This document shows positions 1 to 10,411 of a DNA stretch of 64,000 nt, one piece after another. Numbering within the stretch: the first letter of the stretch is position 1; every line of letters starts with the position of its first letter. The notes below the pieces were generated by a model. That model did no database searches, was not told where the DNA came from, and saw only the letters and a list, made by a program, of their open reading frames with translations. The position numbers and the translations under genes were made by a program. The stretch is taken from the NCBI GenBank assembly GCA_033980235.1, contig CM067076.1, positions 32,081,383 through 32,145,382 of the forward strand. The letters run 5' to 3'. The DNA is from Diadema setosum. Its lineage: Eukaryota > Echinodermata > Echinoidea > Diadematoida > Diadematidae.

Positions 1-2162
1 GCTCGACCGTTGCCTTGGCAATTCGGGTCTGTCGTTTCCTCCTCACTGCTTTGTTGTGCTTGCCAGTCCGAGCAGGCATCACAACGACGTCATCAAGGAA
101 GGAGCGGTTGATGGGTGCAGCACTGTGTTTGAATTTATCGCTGTCAAAGTGCGAATCCACCCCTTCGGAATTTGAAGTATCTGTGTACGCGATGTCAGTA
201 TACTTCTCATCGAAGTTCTGAGTGTCGGCAAAGACGTTATATTTTTCATTCAAACATTCCTGGCTTAAGATGTGTGCTGGTTCTGGGGCAGCAAGATGCT
301 CAGAGTTGACTGGAGGTGACGAAAAATCAAAATTATAAACCGATTCGCTGTTGGCCTGAACTTTCTCTTCCTGTTGCGCACATTCCAACTTATCATGGTA
401 TTCTTCATTCTGTAATACCGGCGTCCCTTCAAGTTCTAAAACAGTGGCACTTGTGGCTTCGAACTCAAAGAACCAATCCGGGACAAGAGGAGTTGTCAAG
501 AATTTGTTCTGTAAACGGCCTTCCGCGTATTTCATCGCGGCATCGTCGAAGGCAGTTGAAATATCTTCAAACAAGTGTTGTTTGCGCGGGTCGACCGCAT
601 AAGCCATTTGCTTGCTACTCGAAAATTTTGACTCTACCATGTTGCCCTCTTCATCTGCAGGAATGGCAGCTTCAGCTTCTGTTTTCAAATCTTCTTCCGG
701 AGTGTCGGTGTGGATCATGTGAGGTTGATGTGCTGTTGCCGCGGACGTAGTGAAGATAGTATCTGCTTCTAAAATCATTGAAATCTCAGTTGCTTCGTCG
801 TTAGCGGTGGCAGTATCGTCCTCGTCATCCTCGTCTTGACCATTTGTACTATCTTGATCAGGCAGAAACCGTCTCGCAGTGACTGAGTCGATGTCGTTGT
901 GATGAGATTGAGTGTCTCTGATATCAGCTTAAACCATTGTTCTTCTGTCCGTTACTGTCTTCACATCGAGGAAATTATCGCCCTCAACAGAGTCGCGCTT
1001 CTCATGCTTGTTGCTGTAATCTCCCGTTGCTGACATAATTTCCGACAGGGTGATCCGGGTGGGAGTGCTTTGCTCCATCAAACATCCTACAGAGTCCCCA
1101 GAGTAGGAGAGGGTTTCACTTGCATTTGAGGAATCATTGGGTATTTCATCATCAAAATCACCTTTTCTTGGCGAGTTCTTAGTATGGTCGATAGTGTCTG
1201 AAGATATCGGCCCTCGAACACTTTGGCTAATTTCTGTCAGCTCGTTTGCTGGAAGGGCAAGGTCGCCTTTAGCAGATTCATGTGATGATTGAGCCCTGCC
1301 TTGTTTCGTCGTCAGTCTTTCGCGCTCTGTTGCCAATATAAAGTTATCTCTTCTCGACTCATCTTCAACTTTGTCCGCAGTGTATCTCGATGGACTACTC
1401 ACGTCACTCTTCTCGCTGCTACTATTGGCCTCGTTTGACGATTCGAGGGTATCATTTGCGTCACTATCAGGTGTCCCTGGGTCCTTGGGTCCACATTCAT
1501 TGGTGAAATGAGGGCTTTCAATTTCTACATTGTTTTGTGCAGATTCAATTTCCTCCTTCAAAGAGACGAATCTCGGTCGGTGGTGCAGGGAAGTACGCCT
1601 GGAATTATGGTTGGAGAGTATTTGCCTTGCATTTGCATGTTTGTCATCTTCAGGCCTACTTATCTGGAGGTTCTGTCCTTCTTCTTGTTCTTGGTGTCTC
1701 CCTTGTGGCTTGTCCTGAGTTACTTCTAGCTGTTCACTAGCGCAGTTACTACTTATTACCGTTGGGACAGAGGCTATAGGGATGCATTTTGTTGGCGTGC
1801 TTTCATAATTCCTGGTTTGTTTTCTTGAGGTAGTAATCTGGGCAGAAGTTTCAGTTTCAGGCAGGTTTTCCACAGCGCAAGGATAGAGTTCGTTTCGGTC
1901 AGCATCTTCTTGAGAGAATCCCGATCGTGATTTAGCCACTGTGACGTCAGGAACCACTTCGGGGCAGTCGAAAAAGTCCTCGGATGAAAACTGTTCGTCG
2001 GAAGAGGCCGCCCCCTGTATACGTTTTCTGGCATTTGTTGAGCTTGAATCGAGGGTGCCCTCCGAGGTAACGGCAGTGGTATCCGGGTCTTCCGGTGACG
2101 TTATTAACTGGTTGGGCGGGTGTATTGGAGAGTGAGATACTGTTTCAGAGTCCTTAGAATGT
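1..2162 (-). CDS. Large exon of the unrecognised gene, interrupted by one in-frame TAA
   Basis: The acceptor is a pyrimidine tract with a poly-T run ending CTCCAG, and the exon begins at 2162. The frame runs without stops to TAA at 931-929. The same frame (plus-strand codon starts congruent to 2 mod 3) is then open from 928 to 2; I checked it codon by codon. The segment after the stop is as acidic as that before it, for example GQDEDDEDDTATANDEATE, and ends in a basic cluster (AVRRKRQTRIAK). No known domain was recognised. The exon continues past position 1 or ends outside the window. Confidence 0.65.
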
Positions 2163-3493
2163 CTGGAGAAAAAAAAAAGTGCAAGAAAGATTTTTAGGTT
2201 ACATAATGTATCATAACGCATAGAAGGTCTATGCATTATTTCTAGATCATGTTAACTTTGAGTACATTTAAAGTTTCTTCTTTGAGGCAGGTACGTACAT
2301 AAAACATAAGTAGGATCCATGCATTCACACGACTTATTTTTCGATGGTACTGCATTGTTCCAACTCTTTCACTGCTTAAAACCCTAGTTAACTCGTTAGA
2401 GAACTTTATTTACCAAAGCAATATATAGAGGCTATGAGTTTTACAGACATTTTCTCACCACTTGCTCATTACATCAGCTCTTCGAGGTCAAATACACAAA
2501 CCGGCACTCCGGCATTCCAGCACCCATCCACTCCGCCAATCATCTATTCCGCCCTCGCTATCCTTATGTACTCTCATCTCCCTCAGCTGTTTAGTATGAT
2601 CATGTAGTATAGTTGAGTGTCCAACACATCAATATATACTCAAAATATCTCAGAATTCGCTTGAAATTTTACTCACATGTAAAGAAAATAATCATGAATT
2701 TACAGCTAGACTGGCATTAAAAATGCGATATGCAGTACACGCTCCAAGATAGTGTCGATGTGTTGGTCACCTACTATACTATGTACGCTGCCTAAGAACG
2801 TACGACGTATGCTGTCATTATTATGATGTAGGCCTATCAGTTATAAACTCGAAAACATGGGGGAGGGAGGTAATGGGGGCTAACAGATATCATAGAAAAT
2901 GATGAAATTGAAGGAAATGTACAATAAGCAAAGTATTAGTATCTTGAGGAACCCGCACACTGCCAGGGGCCCTGATATCGTCACCCTGCATGCGTAAAAT
3001 TGCTACAAGCGCACTGACCAAAATGTACACCCGGGACTGTGTTCAGTACACTTGAAACTTTGTAGGGTTACCACAACCAAGCAATATAATGTGAAAACCA
3101 AAATCAGTATCATTACAGTCACCGGTACACGTGGTCTGTGGGAGTGCGTTGTGGCGAGGTGCGGGCCGGTGAGGTGCGGGCCCCTTCCTAAATAGCGCAC
3201 AACTATTCTGCTTCGTTCACGTTTGATGACGATCGATGGCTACAAATTTACGGTATCCATCACTGAACTTGTAGTTCCACTGGAATCTTCAGCATTTTCC
3301 TTTTTGTGAGTGGGCTTTCATAGAATTTCAGTGAGGCAGTGTGATTTAAACATGCATAAACAACTGTGACGAGATGCGGGTCACTCAAGTATACTCACCG
3401 GTTTGTTACGAAGCTTTCTATCCGGCTAAGTGTTTTCCTAGTGTTCCTGGCTACCACTCCGGATAAAACCACGGCCGCAAATATAACTACCAT
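1..3493 (-). CDS. Unrecognised gene, acidic disordered protein with hydrophobic N-terminus (5' part; 3' end off window)
   Basis: Two-exon model: 3493-3399 joined to 2162-1. Exon 1 ends in phase 2 and exon 2 begins in the matching phase, so the junction codon is Arg. The product starts with a hydrophobic stretch that could be a signal peptide or signal anchor. A basic segment follows, then a long region rich in Ser, Thr, Glu and Asp with no fold I recognise. The frame holds 442 codons to a TAA at 929-931, then a further 309 codons with no stop to the window edge. I assign no function. Being Ser/Thr-rich and acidic suggests intrinsic disorder. The neighbouring TRPA gene is on the same strand upstream, with about 6.4 kb between them. 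The stop may be real, a lesion, readthrough or a sequence error. Confidence 0.6.
2163..3398 (-). other. Intron of the unrecognised gene
   Basis: This lies between the donor at 3398 (GTGAGT) and the acceptor at 2163. I saw no coding segment, tandem repeat or element ends in it. Confidence 0.5.
3399..3493 (-). CDS. Predicted first coding exon of the unrecognised gene
   Basis: ATG at 3493-3491 has G at -3 and G at +4. It opens 31 codons beginning MVVIFAAVVLSGVVARNTRK: a short hydrophobic segment followed by basic residues. The exon ends at 3399 before a strong donor, GTGAGTAT. The two leftover bases CG complete an Arg codon with the first base of the exon at 2162. This exact phase match, plus the strong donor, is the reason for choosing this start. 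I saw no other upstream exon. Confidence 0.6.
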
Positions 3494-4282
3494 ATCTGCT
3501 GTCTGAATGTCGCGCAGAATCGGAAGATATAATGTATGTCGACATAGTAAACCAAAAAGTTCGACATTTTCCTCTTCAGTAGCCGATTTTTTTTTTCTTC
3601 AGTTGTTTGTTGTGCCACTGCTTTGCTTTGCTGCGATGCACCAATGGTGCTAGTGTTTTATTACTAAGTACACTGTAGTGAATGAATAGTTTGTGCGCGC
3701 GTAGTGCACAGACTTTGCCTTGGCAACGGAAAGGACGCTGCGTTTTCAGCTCGCGCACGTCACAATTCCTAGCGGGTGACGTCATAGCTACTCAAGTACT
3801 CAAGTACGCGCTTGACAAATTCATGCCCTCTGCTTTGCACTGGATGGACTCGGACTATCACCCCAGGGTGCTTTTCATGAGTTCTTTCTTTTTGCTTGTT
3901 TGTTTTGATGTTGCTGTTTATTCGGGGGGGGGGGGGGTCAAATCAATAAGGAGATAAACAAAGATTAATGAAGGAAAGGGACTAAACTCATGTTGTTCTC
4001 GTCACCCTTCAATCCCTTCAGCTGCCCTTTTACATATTTTTTATAGCTAGAACCTGACAATACAAAAACTATGACGTGTCGTTTCTTTACTTTGATTTGA
4101 TGTATTAATAAAGTAATTAATACATAAAATAAGTAATAAAACTAATTAGAACATCGGCTATTTTCTTTACATCAATGAAAGAACTTCTCATCCCAGCTCA
4201 GTTCGGAAAGAGCTGCTCCAGGGATTATCTCAACAAGGAACTGCGCTTTTTCACTCTCGGGAGGAAAGCACCCGAGACATAT

Positions 4283-4437
4283 CAGGGGCGGATCCAGGAA
4301 TTCCGTAAAGGGGAGGCGCCTTTGCAAAATTAAAGGGGGCGCACGCACCCCCTCCCATTTTTTTTTTATTTCTTTTGTTTCAACCAAAAATGAAGAGAGG
4401 GCACGCGGCTGGTGCGCCCCCTCTGGATCCGCCACTG
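4283..4437. mobile_element. Short palindromic MITE, hAT-like ends
   Basis: Ends are CAGGGGCGGATCCAGG and the inverse of CTGGATCCGCCACTG. The body is itself near-palindromic (GGCGC / GGTGCGCCCC blocks around an A/T core). It carries no coding capacity. CAGTGGCG-type ends are typical of hAT-derived MITEs; no clean target duplication was seen. Confidence 0.55.
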
Positions 4438-4603
4438 CATGTAATAGGGACTTCTCGATAAGCCAGTTCGGAGAGAGCTCATGTGCACATGGGTACAATT
4501 CAAAGATCTTTTAGTTTCTCAGTTGCTTAGGCACTTCACTCGATTCAAAGCGACATAATGCATGCATCACTTTGCCCAACATAGCTACATTGTATTTATG
4601 GAA

Positions 4604-5005
4604 CAGGGCCGGCGGAGCGTTTTTAAAAGCGTGGGGGCCCACTTCCGGGTTTCATGAGCTACTCTCCCCTTCCATTTCCGGGTTCCTTTTTCTTCAGGTG
4701 ACAAGCAAAAAAAAAAAAAAAAAAAAAAAAGTCGTCAGCTCGGATCTCCCCCCCTCCATTTCCGTTTTTTTTTTCAGCTGACAAGCACACACACACACAC
4801 AAAAAAAAAACATAACCCTATCGCGCTCACACTTCAAGATCTCTATCTAGGCCTATTTCTATTGAGTGCCACTTACGTACTTCCGGGTTAAAAAAAAAAG
4901 TGTGGGGGCCCAAAGTGATGACACCTTAAGTATTTCTTTGTATGGTGCACAAAAAGTGTGGGGGCCCAAGCCCCCACGGCCCCCACGGCTCCGCCCGCCG
5001 GCCAT
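4604..5005. mobile_element. MITE with GGCCGGCGG-type inverted ends
   Basis: Left end CAGGGCCGGCGGAGC is matched in inverse by GCTCCGCCCGCCGGCC at the right. The body carries three copies of GTGGGGGCCC and an A21 run. Nearby TATGGAA / TGGAAC suggests a target duplication, but its limits are unclear. Confidence 0.5.
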
Positions 5006-5359
5006 GTGGAACTAGTATTCATACAAAGAATGAACCTACGTAGATCAAAGACATTAAGGCGCAAAGGATAGGAAAACAGTTGATCTTTCTCTGATGGTTG
5101 TGGAGGAACGAACAGAATTCAGTACAAGCTTTTGCACGTACTATCTCCATGTGGTGATGTTTTGAGTTGACTTGTGTACATGGGGTTATGTACATGTATA
5201 ATATGTTAATGAAAATAATAATGAAAGTTATTAGGGACTTACAATCTATCTTGTGCATAATTAATAAAACTGTTTTTAAACAAACAGCCTTATTTGTATT
5301 AACTTGAGGAAAGTAGCATAAGGAAAGTAGCCCACGTAATTCTTTACACATTCTATTAA

Positions 5360-6161
5360 CCCTAACTAGGCCGGGGGGGGGGGGGGGGGGCCTCCGAGCC
5401 CCCCCCCCCCCCCCCCCCCCTCGACGTTCCGGGCGATGTATCGCTAACGTGAAAAGCTATCGCCGCGACGTTTCAGGACTTTTTTCTGTCGAGTCTCCCG
5501 CATCTTTTGACACCAAATTTGCGATGCCCGGGCGCGCGGTTCCGAAGTTTCGCATAAATGTGTACGTGCATGTCAGACCAAAAATTGCTCAAAAACGTGA
5601 ATTCTTGTACAATTTCAATGGAAACTGTGCTTACAGTCAAATTTCATAAAAGCATGATTATTTTGGGGTTTTATTGATCAAAATCAACTAATAACATATT
5701 TTCTCATTCAGAACAATGTCGCGGACAAGTTTCATCGAAAAAACAATGAAAAACATAAAGTCGAAAAAACAAGGAAATACATAAGAAATTCAAAAAACAA
5801 TAAAATACTTAAGAAAATTTTTGGATGGCTCAATTTTTTTCTCTTATATTTGCTTAGGACACTAAAAAGAATATTTACACACAAAAAAATGTGCCCATTT
5901 CGGGCTTTATTTACTGATTTGTACCAAATTGTCTGATTTCATGCATCGTTATGCATAAATTAGCATAATTTAGCATAAATGACAATTTTTCAAAAATCTA
6001 ACTTCGTAGTACTTTAGATTACACCATAGGCAATGTGTGTGCCAATTTTCGTCGCGATCGCGAGGTCGACGGCCGAGATCTGGAGGGGGAGGGGGCCTGG
6101 GAGGCCCCCCCCCCCCCTCCCCGGCTCTATGATCTACCTAAATAGCCCGGCCTAGTTAGGG
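5360..6161. mobile_element. TTAA-flanked MITE, copy 1 (piggyBac-like target site)
   Basis: TTAA at 5356-5359 and again at 6162-6165 flank perfect inverted ends CCCTAACTAGGCCGGG / CCCGGCCTAGTTAGGG. The element is about 802 bp with no transposase. G and C homopolymers lie just inside both ends. A second copy of almost the same length is at 17955-18757 in inverse orientation. TTAA duplication is the hallmark of piggyBac-type transposition; family membership is inferred from this only. Confidence 0.7.
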
Positions 6162-7137
6162 TTAAACTAATACATTGACCGGCATGATACATGTGTAGGG
6201 ATTTATTTTGAACCATTCATTAGCAGTGTATCCCCTTCCGTTATTGCATGTACCACCCCTCTATACACCAATACATCAGCCCACATCACTTATTCACATC
6301 CACACATGCATCCATGCACCCTACCTATCACAGACACTCCACAAATCACATGACATTTTCCCGCCTTTTCAATCCCCATAATTGGTCCTTGCTGAAAACA
6401 TGCCCAACTTACCCAAGCTTACACATCCATTTACATTTAGTTTGAACTACTGTTTCCTCATTTGCATGTTTTGTTATACTGATTTTGTGTATGAATATTT
6501 ATGTTACATCTCAAATTTAGATGTAAACCCATGCCAAATTCTCTCATCATCAAACTGGCTACAAAGCAGTTAGCCAGGAGACTCCATCCAAGCAACTTGT
6601 GTGCTGTCCTGTCTGCTTTTGATGTGATGAGTGCTAGAGAGCTAAGCGAACCCGAGCCCTACACATGTTAAACGCAAGTCGTTACATTCTCATGTTAAAC
6701 GAAGATAAGCATTATATAACACCTTATAGGAAGCATTTCTTAACATCTCAAATCAGGTAAGGCAAAATGAACTGTGAGTTTGTTTGTTTGTGTTTTTATT
6801 GACTAACTGAAATATAACATTTATGAATCATATCATTTTTATTACAAGCATGCCTTTGTGGACTAAAAATTTACTTTTGATCATGTTTATTCAAGGTACT
6901 TTGTGATGAGAGGGGCACTGTGAGAATTTCAATTAACAATTTCCCTCCACAATATTTCCGAATTCTACAAAATGTAAACCGTGAAGACTGATAACCATAC
7001 AGTCCCAGGCTGTCTACACAGTCCACACTTGCGCAGTGCATACATGCTTCTTTTCAAGAGATGAATCGCGACTGTTTGGACGGTTGTGAGTTGTGCCTCT
7101 CTTGCATCATCGATTTCTCCAAGCATCGGATCCGATA

Positions 7138-7500
7138 ATGTTAAAGGTATAATTTACCTTTTGCACATAAAACAAAAAACACCGACATTAATGCTTTAAA
7201 ATAGTTCTAAAATGTGAGTTAGGGATAGAAACAATCACTGTAACAATTGAATCGGTAAAATCGATTGTTAAAATTGTTAAACATACAAAATGTGAACAAT
7301 AGTTATAATAAGAATGTCTCCAGACTAAACTGTCTACAATTACGGTTTATTGAACAAAATAATTACATATCTCGTTATATTTTAGGCTTTATCGCGAAAA
7401 GATTATGTGACAGGATGTTTTGTGGTACTACATAACATTATGCATTAAACGTAATATTTTGACTTTTTTTTTTTTTTTGGAATAATTGTTCCCGAAGGTA
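7138..7500. repeat. Dispersed repeat, TTAAAGGTA family, copy 1
   Basis: It starts TTAAAGGTATAATTTACC and contains ACTAAACTGTCTACAATTA and TGTGACAGGATGTTTTGTGG. Related sequence lies near 8400-8780 and, inverted, at 54372-54825, where the corresponding end reads ATTATGCCTTTAA. Non-coding. Confidence 0.5.
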
Positions 7501-7945
7501 AACAGGACCTCTAACACTAAACTTGGCATTTCCCTATAACAGGGTATTTCTAATTTATCATCATTGCATTTACTTCTTGTTTATTGTATTGTGATCTCCA
7601 AATTTTCTCGGTGATTGTTTGACTTTGCTATGGTGATAATTTCAAGGCAGATTCGCCATCAGCAATAACACAGTCTTAAGGCATGCTTCACGCGGTCAAA
7701 GAGTAGTTAATTTTAAAAGCGTTTATCTCCAAAATACATAATACTCTTCGGGGGCTTTATTTTGCACTTCACAACCTTAGAACTTTATCACATCACAACC
7801 TTAGAACCAGTAATAACGACAACAAATGTTATGTGAAAAATGTTTTATATTCCTTTTAATAGTCACGCTAAGAGGTAAAAAACAACAAAACAAACACATC
7901 AAACCAAATCTAAAATATTGGCTAATACAACATATCGATATCTAT

Positions 7946-7976
<31 letters not shown>

Positions 7977-8399
7977 CACACACAGTGATCCACACAGAGA
8001 AACTAAAAGTACTTCATAGGATGATAGTAATACAATAAACATTATTCTACAGAAATTTCCACCGAATATGAATAAAAAGAATCTTGTCTATTAATATCTG
8101 TCTCGAATTCTACGTTTTATACTGAGCGGACGAAGAATTAAGTCCGAATGTACGTGTTAAAGAGATAAGAAGCACTGTGTGATTAATATTATGTCAAAGA
8201 GGTTCTTTAGACGACGGCATTGGCGATTACCAGATTTTTGATGTCATAATCAGAAATGCATAACACAACCCAAAATGCAAATGAAGCAAAATATTCGATG
8301 ACAATACTGTAAAGCAATATGAAATACTTACATTGAAGTTAGGTACAGCAATGGTTAATAAAGGCTTCATCGACCATTTGCATATGAATAAAAAACCAA

Positions 8400-8780
8400 G
8401 CTTTAGTGCAAAAAAAAAAATTGTGAGTCAGGGATAGAAACAACCTATGTACAAAGCAGTATAATCAATGATATGATATGATGAAAATCGGGTTAGAAAT
8501 GGCTGAGATATCTGAAAACTCGCATAATCAAATTCCCCTTGTTAACCGAACTGTATTATCCCTTTATTCAAGTATTGTTAAATAGACGAAATGTGAACAA
8601 AACCTAACAAAACTGTTTCTAGAATAAACCGTCTATAGTTAGAGTTCATTGAGGAAAATATCTAGCTATATGTTGGGCATTGCTGAAAAATGTTTGTATG
8701 GTAAGTTGTTTTGTAAAAAACATGTACACATGTACACATGATGCATCAAATGTGATAACTCAAACATTTTTTTTAAATCA
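8400..8780. repeat. Dispersed repeat, TTAAAGGTA family, diverged copy 2
   Basis: It shares GAGTCAGGGATAGAAACAA, AAATGTGAACAA and ATAAACCGTCTATAGTTA with copy 1 in the same order. It is more diverged, and its ends are unclear. Confidence 0.4.
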
Positions 8781-9025
8781 CTGCTCCCAAAACAATTACT
8801 CTAATAACTATAGACACTACGTGACTACCTTGAGTGCGTGGTGAAAAAGATAACAAAAACAATCGTCACCTGCAAAACGCAATAAACATTTGGGCCTACT
8901 TGACTAGAAATTACTAACCTATGTCACCAAGGTGCTAACTTGAAAAATTCGAGTAACATAGTAATGATGCACACAGTTTAAAACACACAGTGAGAGAGAG
9001 AGACACACACACACACACACACATT

Positions 9026-9449
9026 CAGTGCGACCTCTCCTTTCGGGCCTCCCTTTATCTGGATCTCTCTATTATCCGGATGCGATTTGTTTTTGTTTTT
9101 TTTTTCAATTTAATGATTACTGGAAAAAGGGGATTTCAAACTCAAACAGAATTCCTACACAAACTAACATGAATTACGTATCATTTTCCACGTAATTGAT
9201 AACATAATTTTTTTTTTTTTTCATATCTTATTTCCATCTAAATAACATGCATTCAGAAATGCATTCCACCAAAATCACCGCATGAGCATGAACATAAAAA
9301 TTTTCATTTAATCAGGGTACGGTACACGCGATCGTCCTTCGGCAGCTGCGTGTATTCACCATTGAGTTTCCCCATATCCGGCTAAATTCCTTATCCGGAT
9401 TAGGGCCAGGACATATATATACATACCCGGATAGGAGAAGTCGGACTGT
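9026..9449. mobile_element. MITE with mariner/pogo-like ends
   Basis: Left end CAGTGCGACCTCTCC is partly matched, inverted, by GGAGAAGTCGGACTG. TATCCGG-type blocks lie inside both ends. Non-coding. Family assignment is tentative. Confidence 0.4.
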
Positions 9450-9896
9450 ATGTACAAGGGAACGAACGCTATCAACACACCGTGGTTTTTGTAAGGTGAA
9501 ATTAAGGTACATGTTCGTGACTCTACCACGGGCTATGTGGGTCAAAATTGTACGGAACGCTTGAACGCGCGTTTATTTCTGTGCAAATTGGGGCGGAGGT
9601 TTGGCGTTTGTTGTTGTTGTTGTTGTTGTTGTTTTATTGAGGGATCTCCTTTTTTCCCTTTCACACAGGAACTGTTCATGATGCTTCTCGGAGGCATTCA
9701 ACAACAACAGCAACAACAAAATATTAATGAAATCACATTCAAAACAAAGTAATGAACCTCCAATGAGTCTGCGAAGAACAAAACCATTCCATCTTTGAAC
9801 GTGTCATAGGTGTACAGAAATGTCTTTCAGATACCGCTATTTTCCCTCAAATTACATCACAACAACAAAATTCACGTATTCATAAGACTGACGATT

Positions 9897-9902
9897 TTTA
9901 TT
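9897..9902 (-). promoter_or_regulatory. Candidate polyadenylation signal of the TRPA gene
   Basis: AATAAA on the minus strand lies about 245 bases past the TRPA stop codon at 10145. The 3' UTR would then end near 9880. A second candidate lies further away, near 9630. No transcript evidence is available. Confidence 0.4.
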
Positions 9903-10144
9903 GATGCACGCAAATCGGTTCACTACGTATAATTGACTACATAGGGCATCAGAATAGAAAAAAAAAAAGAATCCTTACTTACATTCCTCGCAAATTTAAT
10001 GTCAAAGTAATCCTTGTTATAGTTTCACGTTGCCAATTACACGGAGATATTGGATGTTTGGACTGTCAGAATGCTGGTGAAGTGACATAACGAAGTATCA
10101 TTCCTATTATATCCAGCTGCTCTCGATAATACAGAGTATGTGAC

Positions 10145-10411
10145 TTATCTCCCCAACATTCCCATGCGCTGGAGATTCTCGACAAACATATTCAGCTGTT
10201 TGGCCTGCAGCGTCAGTCGCTTGACGTCTTTCCGGAGATCATTTAGCAGCTTGGCATCCTGCTTCTTCTTTTCCGTCTTCGCGCCGCTGCTCGACGGGGA
10301 TCCTTGCGTCGAGTTGGCGATAAAGACGTCGATCTTGGAGTCCATGAAGAAGACACGACTTATGATGATATCCAATTTCATGTCAGTCGACTCTTTAACC
10401 TCAACGTAGCC
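10145..10411 (-). CDS. TRPA1: TRPA last exon: C-terminal coiled coil and stop
   Basis: 88 codons plus TAA at 10147-10145, entering in phase 0. Acceptor CGTGGAGCAG. Encodes MKLDIIISRVFFMDSKIDVF, a Ser/Gly linker, then LLNDLRKDVKRLTLQAKQLN and MFVENLQRMG, with Leu/Val/Met at heptad spacing. This is the tetramerising coiled coil typical of TRPA channels. A GAG acceptor a few codons further in is also in phase. Confidence 0.85.
   Translation of the reverse strand, partial: GYVEVKESTDMKLDIIISRVFFMDSKIDVFIANSTQGSPSSSGAKTEKKKQDAKLLNDLRKDVKRLTLQAKQLNMFVENLQRMGMLGR

Larger units (their letters stand above)
3494..10144. other. Intergenic region between the two minus-strand genes
   Basis: It holds the promoter side of the unrecognised gene and the 3' flank of the TRPA gene. 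Content seen: palindromic elements at 4283-4437, 4604-5005, 5360-6161 and 9026-9449; a dispersed repeat in two copies near 7138-7500 and 8400-8780; poly-G/C and CA runs. No conserved coding segment was seen. Open frames here are short and fall inside repeats. Confidence 0.6.

Noticed and set aside
316..750. 144-codon plus-strand open frame
   Set aside because: It is antisense to the large minus-strand exon, whose frame is open across the whole region and has the better splice and composition support.
3399..3957. 91-codon plus-strand open frame at 3682-3957
   Set aside because: Runs through a poly-G tract, no domain, and lies over the probable promoter of the minus-strand gene.
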